Positions 46,733-55,613 of a DNA stretch of 64,000 nt are shown piece by piece. Source of the DNA: VXNE01 sp965116625 (lineage in GTDB: Bacteria > Pseudomonadota > Gammaproteobacteria > Pseudomonadales > Azotimanducaceae); assembly GCA_965116625.1 (NCBI GenBank), contig OZ220717.1, positions 4,340,001 to 4,404,000 of the forward strand, in the 5' to 3' direction. The notes beneath the pieces were generated by a model. That model saw only the letters and a program-made list of their open reading frames with translations, ran no database searches and had not been told where the DNA came from. Both the position numbers and the translations under genes were made by a program. Position 1 is the stretch's first letter. Each line of letters opens with the position of its first letter.

Positions 46733-47758
46733 ATGCGCGCGAACTACAGTCTAACGCCCGCCGAGATACCGAGGCACGAACCCGCCACGCTGGCCGCAGT
46801 GGAGCGCATGGCGTTGAAGGAAGAGATTCGCGCCCGGCTCGATGCACTCGATGCCGTTCTCGTCGCGCACTACTACGTGGACGCCGATATCCAGGACCTC
46901 GCCCACGAGACGGGCGGCTGCGTCTCCGACTCCCTGGAGATGGCGCGCTTCGGGCACGACCATCCCGCTTCCACGCTGGTGGTGGCGGGCGTCAGCTTCA
47001 TGGGAGAGACGGCGAAGATCCTGTCCCCCGAAAAGCGGGTCCTCATGCCAACCCTGGAAGCCACCTGCTCCCTCGACATAGGCTGCCCCCCGGACGAGTT
47101 CGAAGCCTTCGTCAAGGAACACCCGAACCGCACGGTGGTGGTCTACGCGAACACGTCGGCGCGGGTCAAGGCGATGTCGGACTGGGTCGTCACGTCGAGC
47201 GTGGGCCTGAAGATCGTCGAACACCTGAGCGCGAACGGCGAACGTATCCTCTGGGCACCCGACAAGCACCTCGGCGCCTACATCCAGCAGCAGACCGGGG
47301 CGGACATGCTGCTGTGGACCGGTGCCTGCATCGTCCACGAGGAGTTCAAGTACGACAAGCTCAAGCAGTTGATCGAGGTCTATCCGGACGCGGGCGTGCT
47401 GGTGCATCCGGAATCACCGGCCGCCGTCATTGGCATCGCCGACTGCGTCGGCTCGACCAGCCAGATCATCGCGGCATCCCAGGAGATGCCGAACGACACG
47501 TTCATCGTCGCCACCGACCGCGGCATATTCCACCAGCTCCGCAAACTGTCGCCCCACAAACGCTTCATCGAGGCGCCGACCGCCGGTGCCGGGGCCACCT
47601 GCATCAGCTGCGCGCACTGTCCCTGGATGGCGATGAACGAGCTCCGGGCACTGAACGAGTCCCTGGAACGGCAGGACAGCGAGATCTTCGTTGACGAAGA
47701 GATTGGCGCGCGCGCCATGGTCCCACTGCGACGAATGCTGGACTTCGGTCAACGGTAA
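46733..47758 (+). CDS. nadA: quinolinate synthase
   Basis: NadA condenses iminoaspartate with dihydroxyacetone phosphate to quinolinate in NAD synthesis. The 341-residue protein carries the three [4Fe-4S] ligands: Cys112 (LEATCSLDIGC), Cys near 199 (LWTGACIVHEEF) and a Cys in ATCISCAHCPWM, plus AHYYVDADIQDLAHE. Length fits the NadA group. No ribosome-binding site is visible, fitting a leaderless message. The stop TAA overlaps the ATG of the selenoprotein gene. nadA-bepA-tusA adjacency is also seen in pseudomonads. Confidence 0.97.
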   Translation: MRANYSLTPAEIPRHEPATLAAVERMALKEEIRARLDALDAVLVAHYYVDADIQDLAHETGGCVSDSLEMARFGHDHPASTLVVAGVSFMGETAKILSPEKRVLMPTLEATCSLDIGCPPDEFEAFVKEHPNRTVVVYANTSARVKAMSDWVVTSSVGLKIVEHLSANGERILWAPDKHLGAYIQQQTGADMLLWTGACIVHEEFKYDKLKQLIEVYPDAGVLVHPESPAAVIGIADCVGSTSQIIAASQEMPNDTFIVATDRGIFHQLRKLSPHKRFIEAPTAGAGATCISCAHCPWMAMNELRALNESLERQDSEIFVDEEIGARAMVPLRRMLDFGQR

Positions 47759-48333
47759 TGAGACTGTCCTTCGTAGCATGCGTACTGGTCACGGGTCTGG
47801 CGATGGCATCTGAGTACAGCGACGTCTGGGGACCTCCCACTGGAACACGGGTCCCCGACGCCGAGTTCACTTCCCATCTCGGCGAGACACGCACATTGGC
47901 CGACCTGGTGGGCGAAAAGGGCGTTCTGATCCTGTTCAACCGTTCCGCGAACTGGTGACCCTTCTGCAAGGCTCAGTTCGTCGAACTGAATGCGTGGCAG
48001 GACCGGTTTGAAGGACTCGGCATCAACGTCGTCGGGATGACGTACGACGGCCGGGAGGTGTTGTCCGACTTCGCGCTGGACGAGGAACTGGGATATGTCC
48101 TGCTCACCGACCCCGACGGCGCGTACGTGTCGGCACTGGGCATCCGGAACGAGGAGTACGAACCCGGTCACCCCGGCTTCGGGATACCGCATCCGGGCAT
48201 CATGCTGATCGATCCTTCCCGCGCCATCCTGTACAAGGCCGCGATGGAGGACTATCGGAAGCGGCCCGCCTTCGATGCGGTCTTCGAAGGGGTAAGCGGC
48301 GCGGTGCAGGAAACCGGCGCGGACGCGGACTAG
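47758..48333 (+). CDS. thioredoxin-fold peroxiredoxin-like selenoprotein (in-frame TGA as Sec67)
   Basis: Read through the TGA at 47956-47958, the frame gives 191 residues: a signal peptide (MRLSFVACVLVTGLAMA) then an AhpC/TSA-thioredoxin fold. The TGA falls in LFNRSANW-U-PFCKAQFVEL, exactly at the first Cys of the W-C-P-F-C-K motif known in this redoxin family, leaving a Sec67-xx-Cys70 pair. The frame continues without another stop through GINVVGMTYDGREVL, HPGIMLIDPSRAILYK and the normal C-terminus. A SECIS-like hairpin follows immediately. It would be a periplasmic thiol oxidoreductase or peroxidase. It is coupled to nadA (TAATG). sel genes are not in the window, so a nonsense mutation is the alternative. 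Confidence 0.85.
47964..48000 (+). promoter_or_regulatory. bacterial SECIS-like hairpin
   Basis: A perfect 7-bp stem TCAGTTC (47973-47979) / GAACTGA (47983-47989) closes a GTC loop. It is extended by GC/GC (47971-47972 with 47992-47993), a 3x3 internal loop and CTGC/GCAG (47964-47967 with 47997-48000). The loop G lies 22 bases after the TGA, and a GU in the apical loop at this distance is the hallmark of bacterial SECIS elements bound by SelB. Confidence 0.75.
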
Positions 48334-48442
48334 ACGCGGAGTCGTCCAGCCGCTCAAGGCCGGTAGCACGACCGCGCGAACAGAACGGCTCGCCGGGAAC
48401 AGGCAGGCGCGCGTCGCCGGCTTGCGGTGGCGCGGCCACGCA

Positions 48443-49867
48443 CTATCCCTTGAACGACTCCAACTCCGTCCTGAGATCGAGAATGCGCTGGGTGAATCCC
48501 GCCGTGAGACGGTAGTTGTCCTCCACCAGCCTGCGGGCGTATTCGAGGTGCTGGATGGCCTGCCGGTAGGCACCGCGCAGCGCGAAGAACTCCGCCCGCG
48601 CGCGGTGGACGCCAACAATGTCGCCCGCGAGTCCGGCGGTTTCGGCGAGTTCGTGCCACACGTCGATGTCGTCCCCGTGCACCCGGCTCTGGCGAACCAG
48701 CACCGCTTTCGCATCGCCCTGGCGGCCAACCGCCGACAGGGACCTCGCATAGAGCATCGCCAGCGGCTGGTTGTCCGGGTTGATCACCAACTGGTGGGCG
48801 AGGAATCCCGCCGCCTCCTTACCCCGGCCCGCGGCTGTCAACGTTTCCCCGTAAGACGCTGCCAGGAGGATGCTCCCGGGATTGGCGTCCAGGAGCCGCT
48901 TCATGTCCAGCACCGCTTCGATATGCTCGCCCACGCCTGAGCGGGCGAGCGCCAGCCGATAGTCCCCCGCGACTCCTGACACGTCGTCATCCCGTGCGCG
49001 CGCCAACGCGTCCTCGGGCGATCGCGCGAAGTGCACGAGGGCCCGCGCACGCATGAACTGGTAGTCCCGCGAACCCGGCACCTCGCGCTCGGGATACCGC
49101 GCCGCCTGGTTGCGGGCATCGGCTATGCGCGATTCCGTTACGGGGTGCGTCAGGAGGAACTCCGGCATCGTCTCCCGAAAACGGTACGCCCGCTGCATCC
49201 GGCTGAACATGCGTTCCAGACCGTGCGGGTCCAGTTGCGCCCGGACCATGGTATTGAGCCCGATCCGGTCGGCCTCCTGTTCTCGGCTGCGGCTGTACCG
49301 AAGCTGGTTGTCCATGGCGGCGGCCTGCGTTCCAACCAGCGCAGCGAAGCCCGCGTCCCCGCCGCCCGCGGCCATCAGCACCGCACCTGCCAGCATGCCG
49401 ACAAGCATTGGCAGCGTCGACTGCCGTTGCGCATCCAGGCCGCGCGCGAAGTGCCGCTGTCCCAAGTGCGCCAGCTCGTGCGCCATCACCGCGGAGTACT
49501 CGTGTACGTCACGCGCGTGGAGCATCAGGCCAAGGTGGACGCCCACCACGCCGCCTGGCACGGCAAAAGCGTTGATCTCGGGATTGTCGATCAATACCGG
49601 GTATAGCGTGGCGTCCTTGAGGTCCGAGTGCTGCGCGAGCTGCCCCAACTGGGTGGCGACGTAATACTTGAGTATCTCGTCCTGGACGGTGGGAACCTCG
49701 GATCGCACCTGTTTCAGGAACATTTGCCCCAACCGGCGCTCCTCGGCGGGCGAAACGATGGCCGAGGACGCATCGCCCAGTTCCGGCAACTCGTCCGGCG
49801 TCGCGGCGTGCGAGGAAGACAGGCTGGCGAGCCCTGCTACGGCCACCAGAGAAGCGAGCACTCTCAT
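48443..49867 (-). CDS. bepA: periplasmic M48 metalloprotease with TPR domain, BepA-like
   Basis: The 474-residue protein has a signal peptide, an M48 zinc peptidase domain with H130-E-L-A-H134 and the third ligand in REQEADRIG, followed by about 200 residues of TPR-like helices. BepA degrades or helps assemble LptD and BAM-related outer-membrane proteins. FAVPGGVVGVHLGLM is characteristic. It lies convergent to the selenoprotein gene and near tusA, matching the gammaproteobacterial neighbourhood. Confidence 0.93.
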   Translation of the reverse strand: MRVLASLVAVAGLASLSSSHAATPDELPELGDASSAIVSPAEERRLGQMFLKQVRSEVPTVQDEILKYYVATQLGQLAQHSDLKDATLYPVLIDNPEINAFAVPGGVVGVHLGLMLHARDVHEYSAVMAHELAHLGQRHFARGLDAQRQSTLPMLVGMLAGAVLMAAGGGDAGFAALVGTQAAAMDNQLRYSRSREQEADRIGLNTMVRAQLDPHGLERMFSRMQRAYRFRETMPEFLLTHPVTESRIADARNQAARYPEREVPGSRDYQFMRARALVHFARSPEDALARARDDDVSGVAGDYRLALARSGVGEHIEAVLDMKRLLDANPGSILLAASYGETLTAAGRGKEAAGFLAHQLVINPDNQPLAMLYARSLSAVGRQGDAKAVLVRQSRVHGDDIDVWHELAETAGLAGDIVGVHRARAEFFALRGAYRQAIQHLEYARRLVEDNYRLTAGFTQRILDLRTELESFKG

Positions 49868-49974
49868 GGAAGAAATCGTATCAGAACGCCAGCGTGTGAA
49901 TCGGCCGCATTGCCTGATCGGGAATCTCCGGTCAACATGAACCGATCCACCTCCCGGGATACAGGACGAAGCGC

Positions 49975-50736
49975 ATGGGCGAAGCCCCCCAGTCCGGCGG
50001 AATCATCGACACGCACAGCGGAACGCCCTGGGGCTTCTGGGGAACCGCAGGTCTCGCCGTTCTCGTCCTCCTGCTGTTCTTCCTGGTACAGACATTGGTC
50101 GGGTTCGGCTTCCTGTATTCCATCGAGCACGACCAGTCGGGAACCGAAGCCGAACAGACGGCGCAGTTCATGATGGGCAATGGGCTGCTGCTGGCCATCG
50201 CAACCTGCACCACCGGCGTCGTCTGCACGTTTACGATCCTCCTGCTGACACGGCTGCGCCGAGGAATCTCCGTCGGCGATTACCTGGCTTTGACCGTGCC
50301 CACCGCCCGATCGTTCATGCTGTGGCTCGGCATTGCCGTCGCGGTCGTTTTCGCAACCGACGCGATCCGGGTACTGGCGGGCCGGGACGTGGTTCCGGAA
50401 TTCCTGGTCGACGCCTATCGATCCGCTGTCTACACTCCGCTGCTCTGGCTCGCACTGGTCATCGCAGCCCCCGTTTTCGAAGAGACCCTGTTCCGCGGAT
50501 TTCTCTTCCGGGGCTGGATGGAGACCAGGCTGCGCGAGACGGGCACGATCCTGCTGACCTCCGCAGTCTGGTGCCTTCTCCACTTCCACTACGATGTCGC
50601 CGAACTGCTGTCCGTGCTGGCCCTCGGTATCGTGCTGGGCTTCTCGCGTTCCCGAACCGGATCCCTCGTCACACCCCTCGTTATTCATGCCCTCGTCAAT
50701 CTCCTTGCGATAATGCAGGTTGCGCTGCTCACCTGA
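49975..50736 (+). CDS. CPBP family intramembrane metalloprotease
   Basis: The 253-residue protein has about seven membrane helices and the CPBP (Abi/CAAX-protease-like) motifs EETLFRGFLFRG, HFHYDVAEL and VIHALVNLLA with the presumed metal-binding Glu and His residues. The substrate is unknown. It is divergent from bepA; a proline-rich cytosolic N-terminus precedes the first helix. AGGAC lies before the ATG. Confidence 0.9.
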   Translation: MGEAPQSGGIIDTHSGTPWGFWGTAGLAVLVLLLFFLVQTLVGFGFLYSIEHDQSGTEAEQTAQFMMGNGLLLAIATCTTGVVCTFTILLLTRLRRGISVGDYLALTVPTARSFMLWLGIAVAVVFATDAIRVLAGRDVVPEFLVDAYRSAVYTPLLWLALVIAAPVFEETLFRGFLFRGWMETRLRETGTILLTSAVWCLLHFHYDVAELLSVLALGIVLGFSRSRTGSLVTPLVIHALVNLLAIMQVALLT

Positions 50737-50824
50737 ACTTTCGGGAGCCGCAGCGATATGCTCTGATTTCAGACACCGTCTGGCTGTCGCTACCGGCTTC
50801 ACGCGACGGCCATTGGGAGAGGCC

Positions 50825-51970
50825 ATGAATCGACCGTTGGTTTTCACGTCCCTCGCGCTCCTCTCCCTTTGCTTCGCAACCGTTCGCGCCGTGGCCGGGG
50901 AGCCCGGCGACGAACCTCTCATCGGAGCGAACGTCGAAGCCCTTCAATCCGCGATGGAACAGTACCAGCGCGACCCCCAGGATGAGGCGGCGCGCCGGCA
51001 ACTCATCGAACTCCTGCCCGGCTGGCTCTCTCAGGAAGAACTGCAATCCCTCGAGGCGCGATTGGAGATCGACCCTCAAGACCTGGCGGCGCGCGAGCGG
51101 CTCATCGGGCACTACAAGCCCCGAGTCATCGATGAGTCCGCCCGGCATGCCTACAACCGGCACCTGCTCTGGATGATCCGCAACACACCACAAGCCGACC
51201 TGCTGGGCTACCCCGGGTCAGGGATCCAGCCGTTTCTCGATCCGGAGAGTTATCGCGCAGGCAAGGAGGCGTGGCTGCGGCACATCCAGAGAGAGCCGGG
51301 CAACGTGAAGTTCCTCGGGCACGCGGCCCGCTTCCTGTCGCCTTTCCAGGATCGCGACCTGATTATCGACTACCTGAAAGCCGCACAGTCGATAGACACC
51401 GACAACCCCGACTGGCCATACGCACTGGGACAGTTGTATCTGCGCGGCAGGATGTACGGCGGGGCGTCGAATCCGGCGCATGCCCTGGAGCAATTCCGGC
51501 AGGCCTACGACCTCGCCGAGAACGACATGCGGCGGAGCTATTTTCTCGGCAACCTCGTGGAAGCGGCTTTCGAGGCGAAGCGCCATGACGACGTGCGCAG
51601 CTACGCAACGACCATGCTCGATACCGGCGCATCGACAGAGTTCGGCTCCAGAAACGTCCATCATGCCCACACGGTTCTCGGCAGGGTCGCCCTGGCGGAA
51701 GACGATGTCGAACTCGCGAAGTACCACCTGCTCGAGGCCACCCGGTTTCCAGAATCGTCCTCGGCAGCTTCCCGCGAAGTGATTCAACTCCAGGGTCCCG
51801 ACATGCGTCTCGCTTCGGAATTGCTCAAGCGTGGCGAGCGTGAGGTCGTGCTCGAGTACTTCGACCTCTGCGCGACGTTCTGGCGGAGCGACAGGCTGGA
51901 TGAATGGGCCGCCGTCGTCAAAGCCGGCGGCATGCCCGACTTCCGGTTCAACCCAGTGGGCTATCGGTAG
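50825..51970 (+). CDS. secreted TPR-like repeat protein of unknown function
   Basis: The 381-residue protein has a Sec signal peptide (MNRPLVFTSLALLSLCFATVRAVA) and then helical repeats: QEELQSLEARLEIDPQDLAA, HIQREPGNVKFLGHAARFLS and IDTDNPDWPYALGQLYLRG have TPR spacing. It is probably a periplasmic scaffold. GGGAGAGGCC precedes the ATG. It may be cotranscribed with the CPBP protease 88 bp upstream. Confidence 0.75.
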   Translation: MNRPLVFTSLALLSLCFATVRAVAGEPGDEPLIGANVEALQSAMEQYQRDPQDEAARRQLIELLPGWLSQEELQSLEARLEIDPQDLAARERLIGHYKPRVIDESARHAYNRHLLWMIRNTPQADLLGYPGSGIQPFLDPESYRAGKEAWLRHIQREPGNVKFLGHAARFLSPFQDRDLIIDYLKAAQSIDTDNPDWPYALGQLYLRGRMYGGASNPAHALEQFRQAYDLAENDMRRSYFLGNLVEAAFEAKRHDDVRSYATTMLDTGASTEFGSRNVHHAHTVLGRVALAEDDVELAKYHLLEATRFPESSSAASREVIQLQGPDMRLASELLKRGEREVVLEYFDLCATFWRSDRLDEWAAVVKAGGMPDFRFNPVGYR

Positions 51971-52123
51971 CAACCCGGGCCATTGGCCTCGCGCCCCGCC
52001 GGCAACACCGTACGGACGTCAACCCGAATTGCCGCGCGTGTGAGTGCGAGCCACCGGGCTCCACCACGTCTGCCTTCGCGCAGCGGCGCATCGCCCACAA
52101 TACGAGGCGATGACGCCAAGTTC

Positions 52124-53032
52124 TCACCCGTCGGCCGGCACCGTCTGTTCGCGATGCGGTGTTCGGGGCCTGTCACCCCCCAATGCCCTTTCGATCAGGT
52201 GTTTCGCTGCATCGACTGGCGACTCCGTTGCATAGAGACCTATACCCCGGCGGGATGCCTCTACGCGAAGTTCCTCAAGAAACCCGCTGAGCGCCGACTC
52301 CTCTCTCGCATCGTTCGCAATTGGTTTCTCCAGGAGCAGTTCGTAGACCTCGGGGCGAAACAGGAGAGACTCTTCTTCCCTCAATTGGTCCAATTGCCAT
52401 AACTTGCCCTGGACTCTAGACAGGCTTCGTCCAATGTTCCGCACTCCGCCAACCGCGTCGAACTGGGCCGCATACCTGTCCGACATGAACCCGAGATTGA
52501 GAGGAGTACGGCCGGCTATCAGAATGCACTTCCGAAAACAGGCTCCGAATTCTGCATGTTCTGCAGTAACCGCACTGGTCACCCTCCTCCTCCACAACTC
52601 CGGGGCGGAGATGCGAGATTGGCGGAGTGACGCGAGCCTCTCTATTTCTTCAGAAGCGCTCAACGACGAACATCGGATGGCCGCCCTGGATACACCCTCT
52701 TCCATACTTTCTGCATCCGACCAATAGACGTCACCGAGGAAGAACCGTTCCAATGGCGGGGACCACGCAGTCGAAAGCGGATTCATCCCATAGAACTGCC
52801 CCGCGTGACGGACGCAAAATGCCGCAGCCTCGGCAATCCGCCTCGCGAAATCCCGTCCGTAGATCTTGGCAAGGCTTGACGCGGACAATAGCTTCGCCGC
52901 GACGAGGTCCTGGTCGTCTCCCTTTACGATGACCCCGGCCGTAATCCGCTCCCCCGACAGGGGAGTGGGCTCCATCCGGACGCTTCGCCAAGAAAACCGG
53001 TAACTCGGTAGATCGGGATAGGTCATGTTCAT
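52124..53032 (-). CDS. hypothetical protein of the low-GC insert
   Basis: I do not recognise this 302-residue protein. It is soluble, without a signal peptide. The early region SGERITAGVIVKGDDQDLVA faintly recalls DUF3037-type proteins that accompany HipA-like kinases. Base composition is visibly lower in GC than the flanking genes. Its ATG overlaps the stop of the 75-residue gene (ATGA), and it ends the three-gene unit. Confidence 0.6.
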   Translation of the reverse strand: MNMTYPDLPSYRFSWRSVRMEPTPLSGERITAGVIVKGDDQDLVAAKLLSASSLAKIYGRDFARRIAEAAAFCVRHAGQFYGMNPLSTAWSPPLERFFLGDVYWSDAESMEEGVSRAAIRCSSLSASEEIERLASLRQSRISAPELWRRRVTSAVTAEHAEFGACFRKCILIAGRTPLNLGFMSDRYAAQFDAVGGVRNIGRSLSRVQGKLWQLDQLREEESLLFRPEVYELLLEKPIANDAREESALSGFLEELRVEASRRGIGLYATESPVDAAKHLIERALGGDRPRTPHREQTVPADG

Positions 53033-53256
53033 GTTCGCTTCGTGTTTCTGTTGCCAGGCAATGTGTCGAGATTCAATTCTCTCTGTCGAATCCCCAGGCT
53101 GTCGGAGAAAATGCGGTCCAGATGTTCGATCCTCTCACTGAGGAACCGGATATGGCGTTCGAACATCGGGACGCTCCCTGTCAATTGGTTCGGCAAAACC
53201 AAGTCAAAGACCTCTTGCCAGTCGATCGTCCTATATTCTTCGACAAATTCCCTCAA
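53029..53256 (-). CDS. small hypothetical protein between HipA-like fragment and 302-residue protein
   Basis: This 75-residue protein (TTG start with GGAGG four bases upstream) has helical character: REFVEEYRTIDWQEVFDLVL and ERHIRFLSERIEHLDRIFSD. The frame is open further upstream, so the start is uncertain. It is coupled by ATGA to the downstream 302-residue gene. No family is recognised. Confidence 0.55.
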   Translation of the reverse strand: MREFVEEYRTIDWQEVFDLVLPNQLTGSVPMFERHIRFLSERIEHLDRIFSDSLGIRQRELNLDTLPGNRNTKRT

Positions 53257-53297
53257 TTGCCTCCGGATTCTGCCTCCGGATTCCGAACACCTCTATC

Positions 53298-53844
53298 TCA
53301 CTCTTGTCGTGGCTTAAGCAATTGTAATAGCTGCGAATTCGCACTGGTGGATGGCGATGGATACTCGGGAAGCGCGTCATCGTGATCGATCAGCCAGAAA
53401 TGGCCGTCTCCGGCGAAAAGCAGATTGTTTGGGATTCTGTCCCGATTGAATATCCACTCGTCAAAGGCCGCCAAACGTAGCGCATCTGGCCACTTGGAGA
53501 TCTCTTTCTCCATCTGGTAGCTGGCTATTCGAAACGTTGGCAAGCTATCGGCCTCAAGACCAAATGCGACATCGATGGAGTTGCGGGGGGAATGCTCTCC
53601 GAGCGTCACACGATCCACACTCACGTAGTATGGTTGCAGCATGGGAAGATAGAGTTTGCGCGCTTAATACAGCGCAGATTGCTTCCTTCGCAATATCCCC
53701 GATCGACAGCAATTTGACGAAGGCCTCTTTTCGGCCCTGATCGGTCGCGATTTCGGCCAACAACGTTGTTCCTTTGCCTGACCTTACGGGAGTTGCACCC
53801 GGATAGGCGGTTGCCACCTGAATGCGAAAGTCGTTGATCGGCAT
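53298..53844 (-). pseudogene. HipA-like kinase, frameshifted
   Basis: The N-terminal part (MPINDFRIQVATAYPG ... EAFVKLLSIGDIAKEAICAV) reads in one frame. The C-terminal part (YLPMLQPYYVSVDRV ... AFDEWIFNRDRIPNNLLF, then FWLIDHDDAL) reads in the +1 frame. The junction lies in TTAAGCGCGCAAA near 53660-53670. Joined, they give a ~180-residue HipA-like protein with the kinase motifs N-R-D-R-x-x-N-N-L (catalytic) and L-I-D-H-D (metal). One base lost or gained explains the split; sequencing error or programmed frameshifting are alternatives. It heads the low-GC three-gene unit. Confidence 0.7.
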
Positions 53845-54082
53845 TTGCGCGAAAAACCGGTTGGAACGAGAAACCTCGCATGTTCCGCGAAGGAGAGCCA
53901 ACTCAGGTTAAGGCCACGAATGGTCAAGTCAACGCACAACCCTGTGATCTGGCAGTGGAATTATTGTGGGACTTACGAGTGTGTTACCACGTCGAGGGTC
54001 AATGCCTCCGCCGGTAGGTTAGCCAGCACAGAGTCGGCACCTTCCGCGCCACTGGCAACCCCACCTGCTATGCTCTCGCGCC

Positions 54083-54322
54083 ATGGCCGAAGCCACCGAG
54101 ACACTGCTCGATGCGAGCGGACTGACCTGTCCGATGCCGCTGCTGAAGGCGAAGCAGGCATTGAACAGGATGCGGTCCGGAGAACTGCTGCGGGTCATCG
54201 CCACCGACCCCGGGTCCGTCAGGGACTTCGAAGTGTTCAGCGCGCAGAGCGGGAATGCCCTGCTGGAGTCACGGCAGGAAGACGGCAGTTACTTCTACCT
54301 GCTAAAGAAAAAAGACGGCTAG
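54083..54322 (+). CDS. tusA: sulfurtransferase TusA
   Basis: The 79-residue protein contains the persulfide Cys16 in LDASGLTCPMPLLKAK, the TusA/SirA signature. It relays sulfur for tRNA 2-thiouridine and other sulfur pathways. Length is normal. It precedes the PerM-type permease by 6 bp, an order kept in E. coli and pseudomonads. Confidence 0.95.
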   Translation: MAEATETLLDASGLTCPMPLLKAKQALNRMRSGELLRVIATDPGSVRDFEVFSAQSGNALLESRQEDGSYFYLLKKKDG

Positions 54323-54328
54323 TGACCG

Positions 54329-55405
54329 GTGCGCTTCCTCGAAGTCATCGGCGGCTGGATCAACGAGCACTTCTCGAACGAGGAGGCCATCTACCTGGTG
54401 GTCCTGCTGGTCGCCGCGTTCGTGGTGCTGTTCTTTTTTGGCGCCTACATCGCGCCGGTCCTGGCTGGCCTGGTCTTCGCGTATCTCCTGAGCGCCGTAG
54501 TCGACCGGCTCGTCGACTGGCACGTGCCCCGGCTGGCGGCGGTGTGGATCGTCTTTGCGCTCTTCGTGGGCGGTGCCATTGCTCTCGTCATCGGCATCGC
54601 CCCGTTGATCTGGCGGCAGTTGACCGAATCCGTGAACGCCATGCCCGGAGTCATCGACCGCCTGCGCGTCCTGGTCGGGGATCTTTCCACGCAGTTTCCC
54701 GGCACCTTTTCGCCCACGGCCGTCGAGGGCTGGCTCGCCGCACTGAACGCCGAAGTGACGGAAATCGGAAAGGCCGCCCTGCAGGGGCTGGTGGCGCAGG
54801 TGCCGAACGTGTTCGGCATCATCATCTACCTCATCCTCCTCCCGATCTCGTTCTTCTTCTTCCTGAAGGACGGCAAGTCGATGGTCGCGCGGGTACTCGC
54901 CATGCTGCCGACGCACCGGACGCTGCTCGACAGCGTAGGCCGCGAGATGAACGTGCAGATCGCCAACTACATCCGCGGCAAGGCCATCGAGATCCTCATC
55001 GTCGGCACCGTGACGTACCTGGCATTCCTCTTCCTGGGACTCAACTACGCGGCGCTGCTCGGGTTCGTCGTCGGCATTTCCGTGCTGGTCCCCTTCGTCG
55101 GCGCAGCGGTGGTCACCGTGCCCGTCGCGGCCGTGGGGTTCCTGCAGTACGGCTGGTCCTGGGATTTCGCTTACGTCATGGCCGCCTACGGCGTTATCCA
55201 GGCGCTGGACGGGAATGTGCTCGTGCCGCTCCTGTTCTCGGAAACGAACGACCTGCACCCGATCACCATCATCGTTGCCGTCCTGGCGTTCGGGGGGCTA
55301 TGGGGCTTCTGGGGCATCCTGTTCGCCATACCACTCGCGACGCTGGTCAAGGCGATCTTCAACGCCTGGCCGCGGGCCACAGGCACGGGGTCTCCCGAAA
55401 CTTAG
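54329..55405 (+). CDS. perM: AI-2E family transporter, PerM orthologue
   Basis: The 358-residue protein has about eight membrane helices and the conserved GLNYAALLGFVVGISVLVPF and AYGVIQALDGNVLVPLLFSE regions of PerM (YfgO-type) permeases. Its substrate is unproven. GTG start, 6 bp after tusA. The position between tusA and dapA supports orthology with PerM of gammaproteobacteria. Confidence 0.92.
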   Translation: MRFLEVIGGWINEHFSNEEAIYLVVLLVAAFVVLFFFGAYIAPVLAGLVFAYLLSAVVDRLVDWHVPRLAAVWIVFALFVGGAIALVIGIAPLIWRQLTESVNAMPGVIDRLRVLVGDLSTQFPGTFSPTAVEGWLAALNAEVTEIGKAALQGLVAQVPNVFGIIIYLILLPISFFFFLKDGKSMVARVLAMLPTHRTLLDSVGREMNVQIANYIRGKAIEILIVGTVTYLAFLFLGLNYAALLGFVVGISVLVPFVGAAVVTVPVAAVGFLQYGWSWDFAYVMAAYGVIQALDGNVLVPLLFSETNDLHPITIIVAVLAFGGLWGFWGILFAIPLATLVKAIFNAWPRATGTGSPET

Positions 55406-55418
55406 CCCGCTCCATGCT

Positions 55419-55464
55419 TTCTCACGCGTCAGCGGCCAGGGAAGCTCCCCGGCTGAAGGCTTCC
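55419..55464 (+). repeat. dispersed palindromic repeat, copy D1 (3' half only)
   Basis: Only the right half is present: CTCACGCGTCAGCGG, then GGAAGCTCCCCGGCTGAAGGC. It is joined directly to the full copy D2, so two units lie in tandem between perM and dapA. Confidence 0.8.
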
Positions 55465-55551
55465 ATGGAAGTACGCATCCGGCAAGGGGGGAAATGCCAG
55501 CACTTCCTTACGCGTCAGCGGTCGGGGGAACATTCCCCGGCTGAGGGCTCC
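55461..55551 (+). repeat. dispersed palindromic repeat, copy D2
   Basis: This is the best-preserved copy: TTCCATGGAAGTACGCATCC, a GGAAGT/ACTTCC outer inverted repeat, CTTACGCGTCAGCGG, the palindrome GGGGAACATTCCCC and GGCTGAGGGCTCC. It ends 62 bp before dapA. Confidence 0.88.
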
Positions 55552-55613
55552 TTGTGGAAGCCACGGTCGGGATTTACCATGACGCCCCGTTAACCGGAGA
55601 ACACTCAAGCCCC

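Noticed and set aside
47758..47958. 66-residue gene ending at the TGA, and a separate gene starting at 48037
   Set aside because: Both are halves of one redoxin frame split at a Sec-position TGA.
53845..55593. 582-residue plus-strand frame over tusA and perM
   Set aside because: Arg/Pro-rich shadow translation; tusA and perM are clear in other frames.
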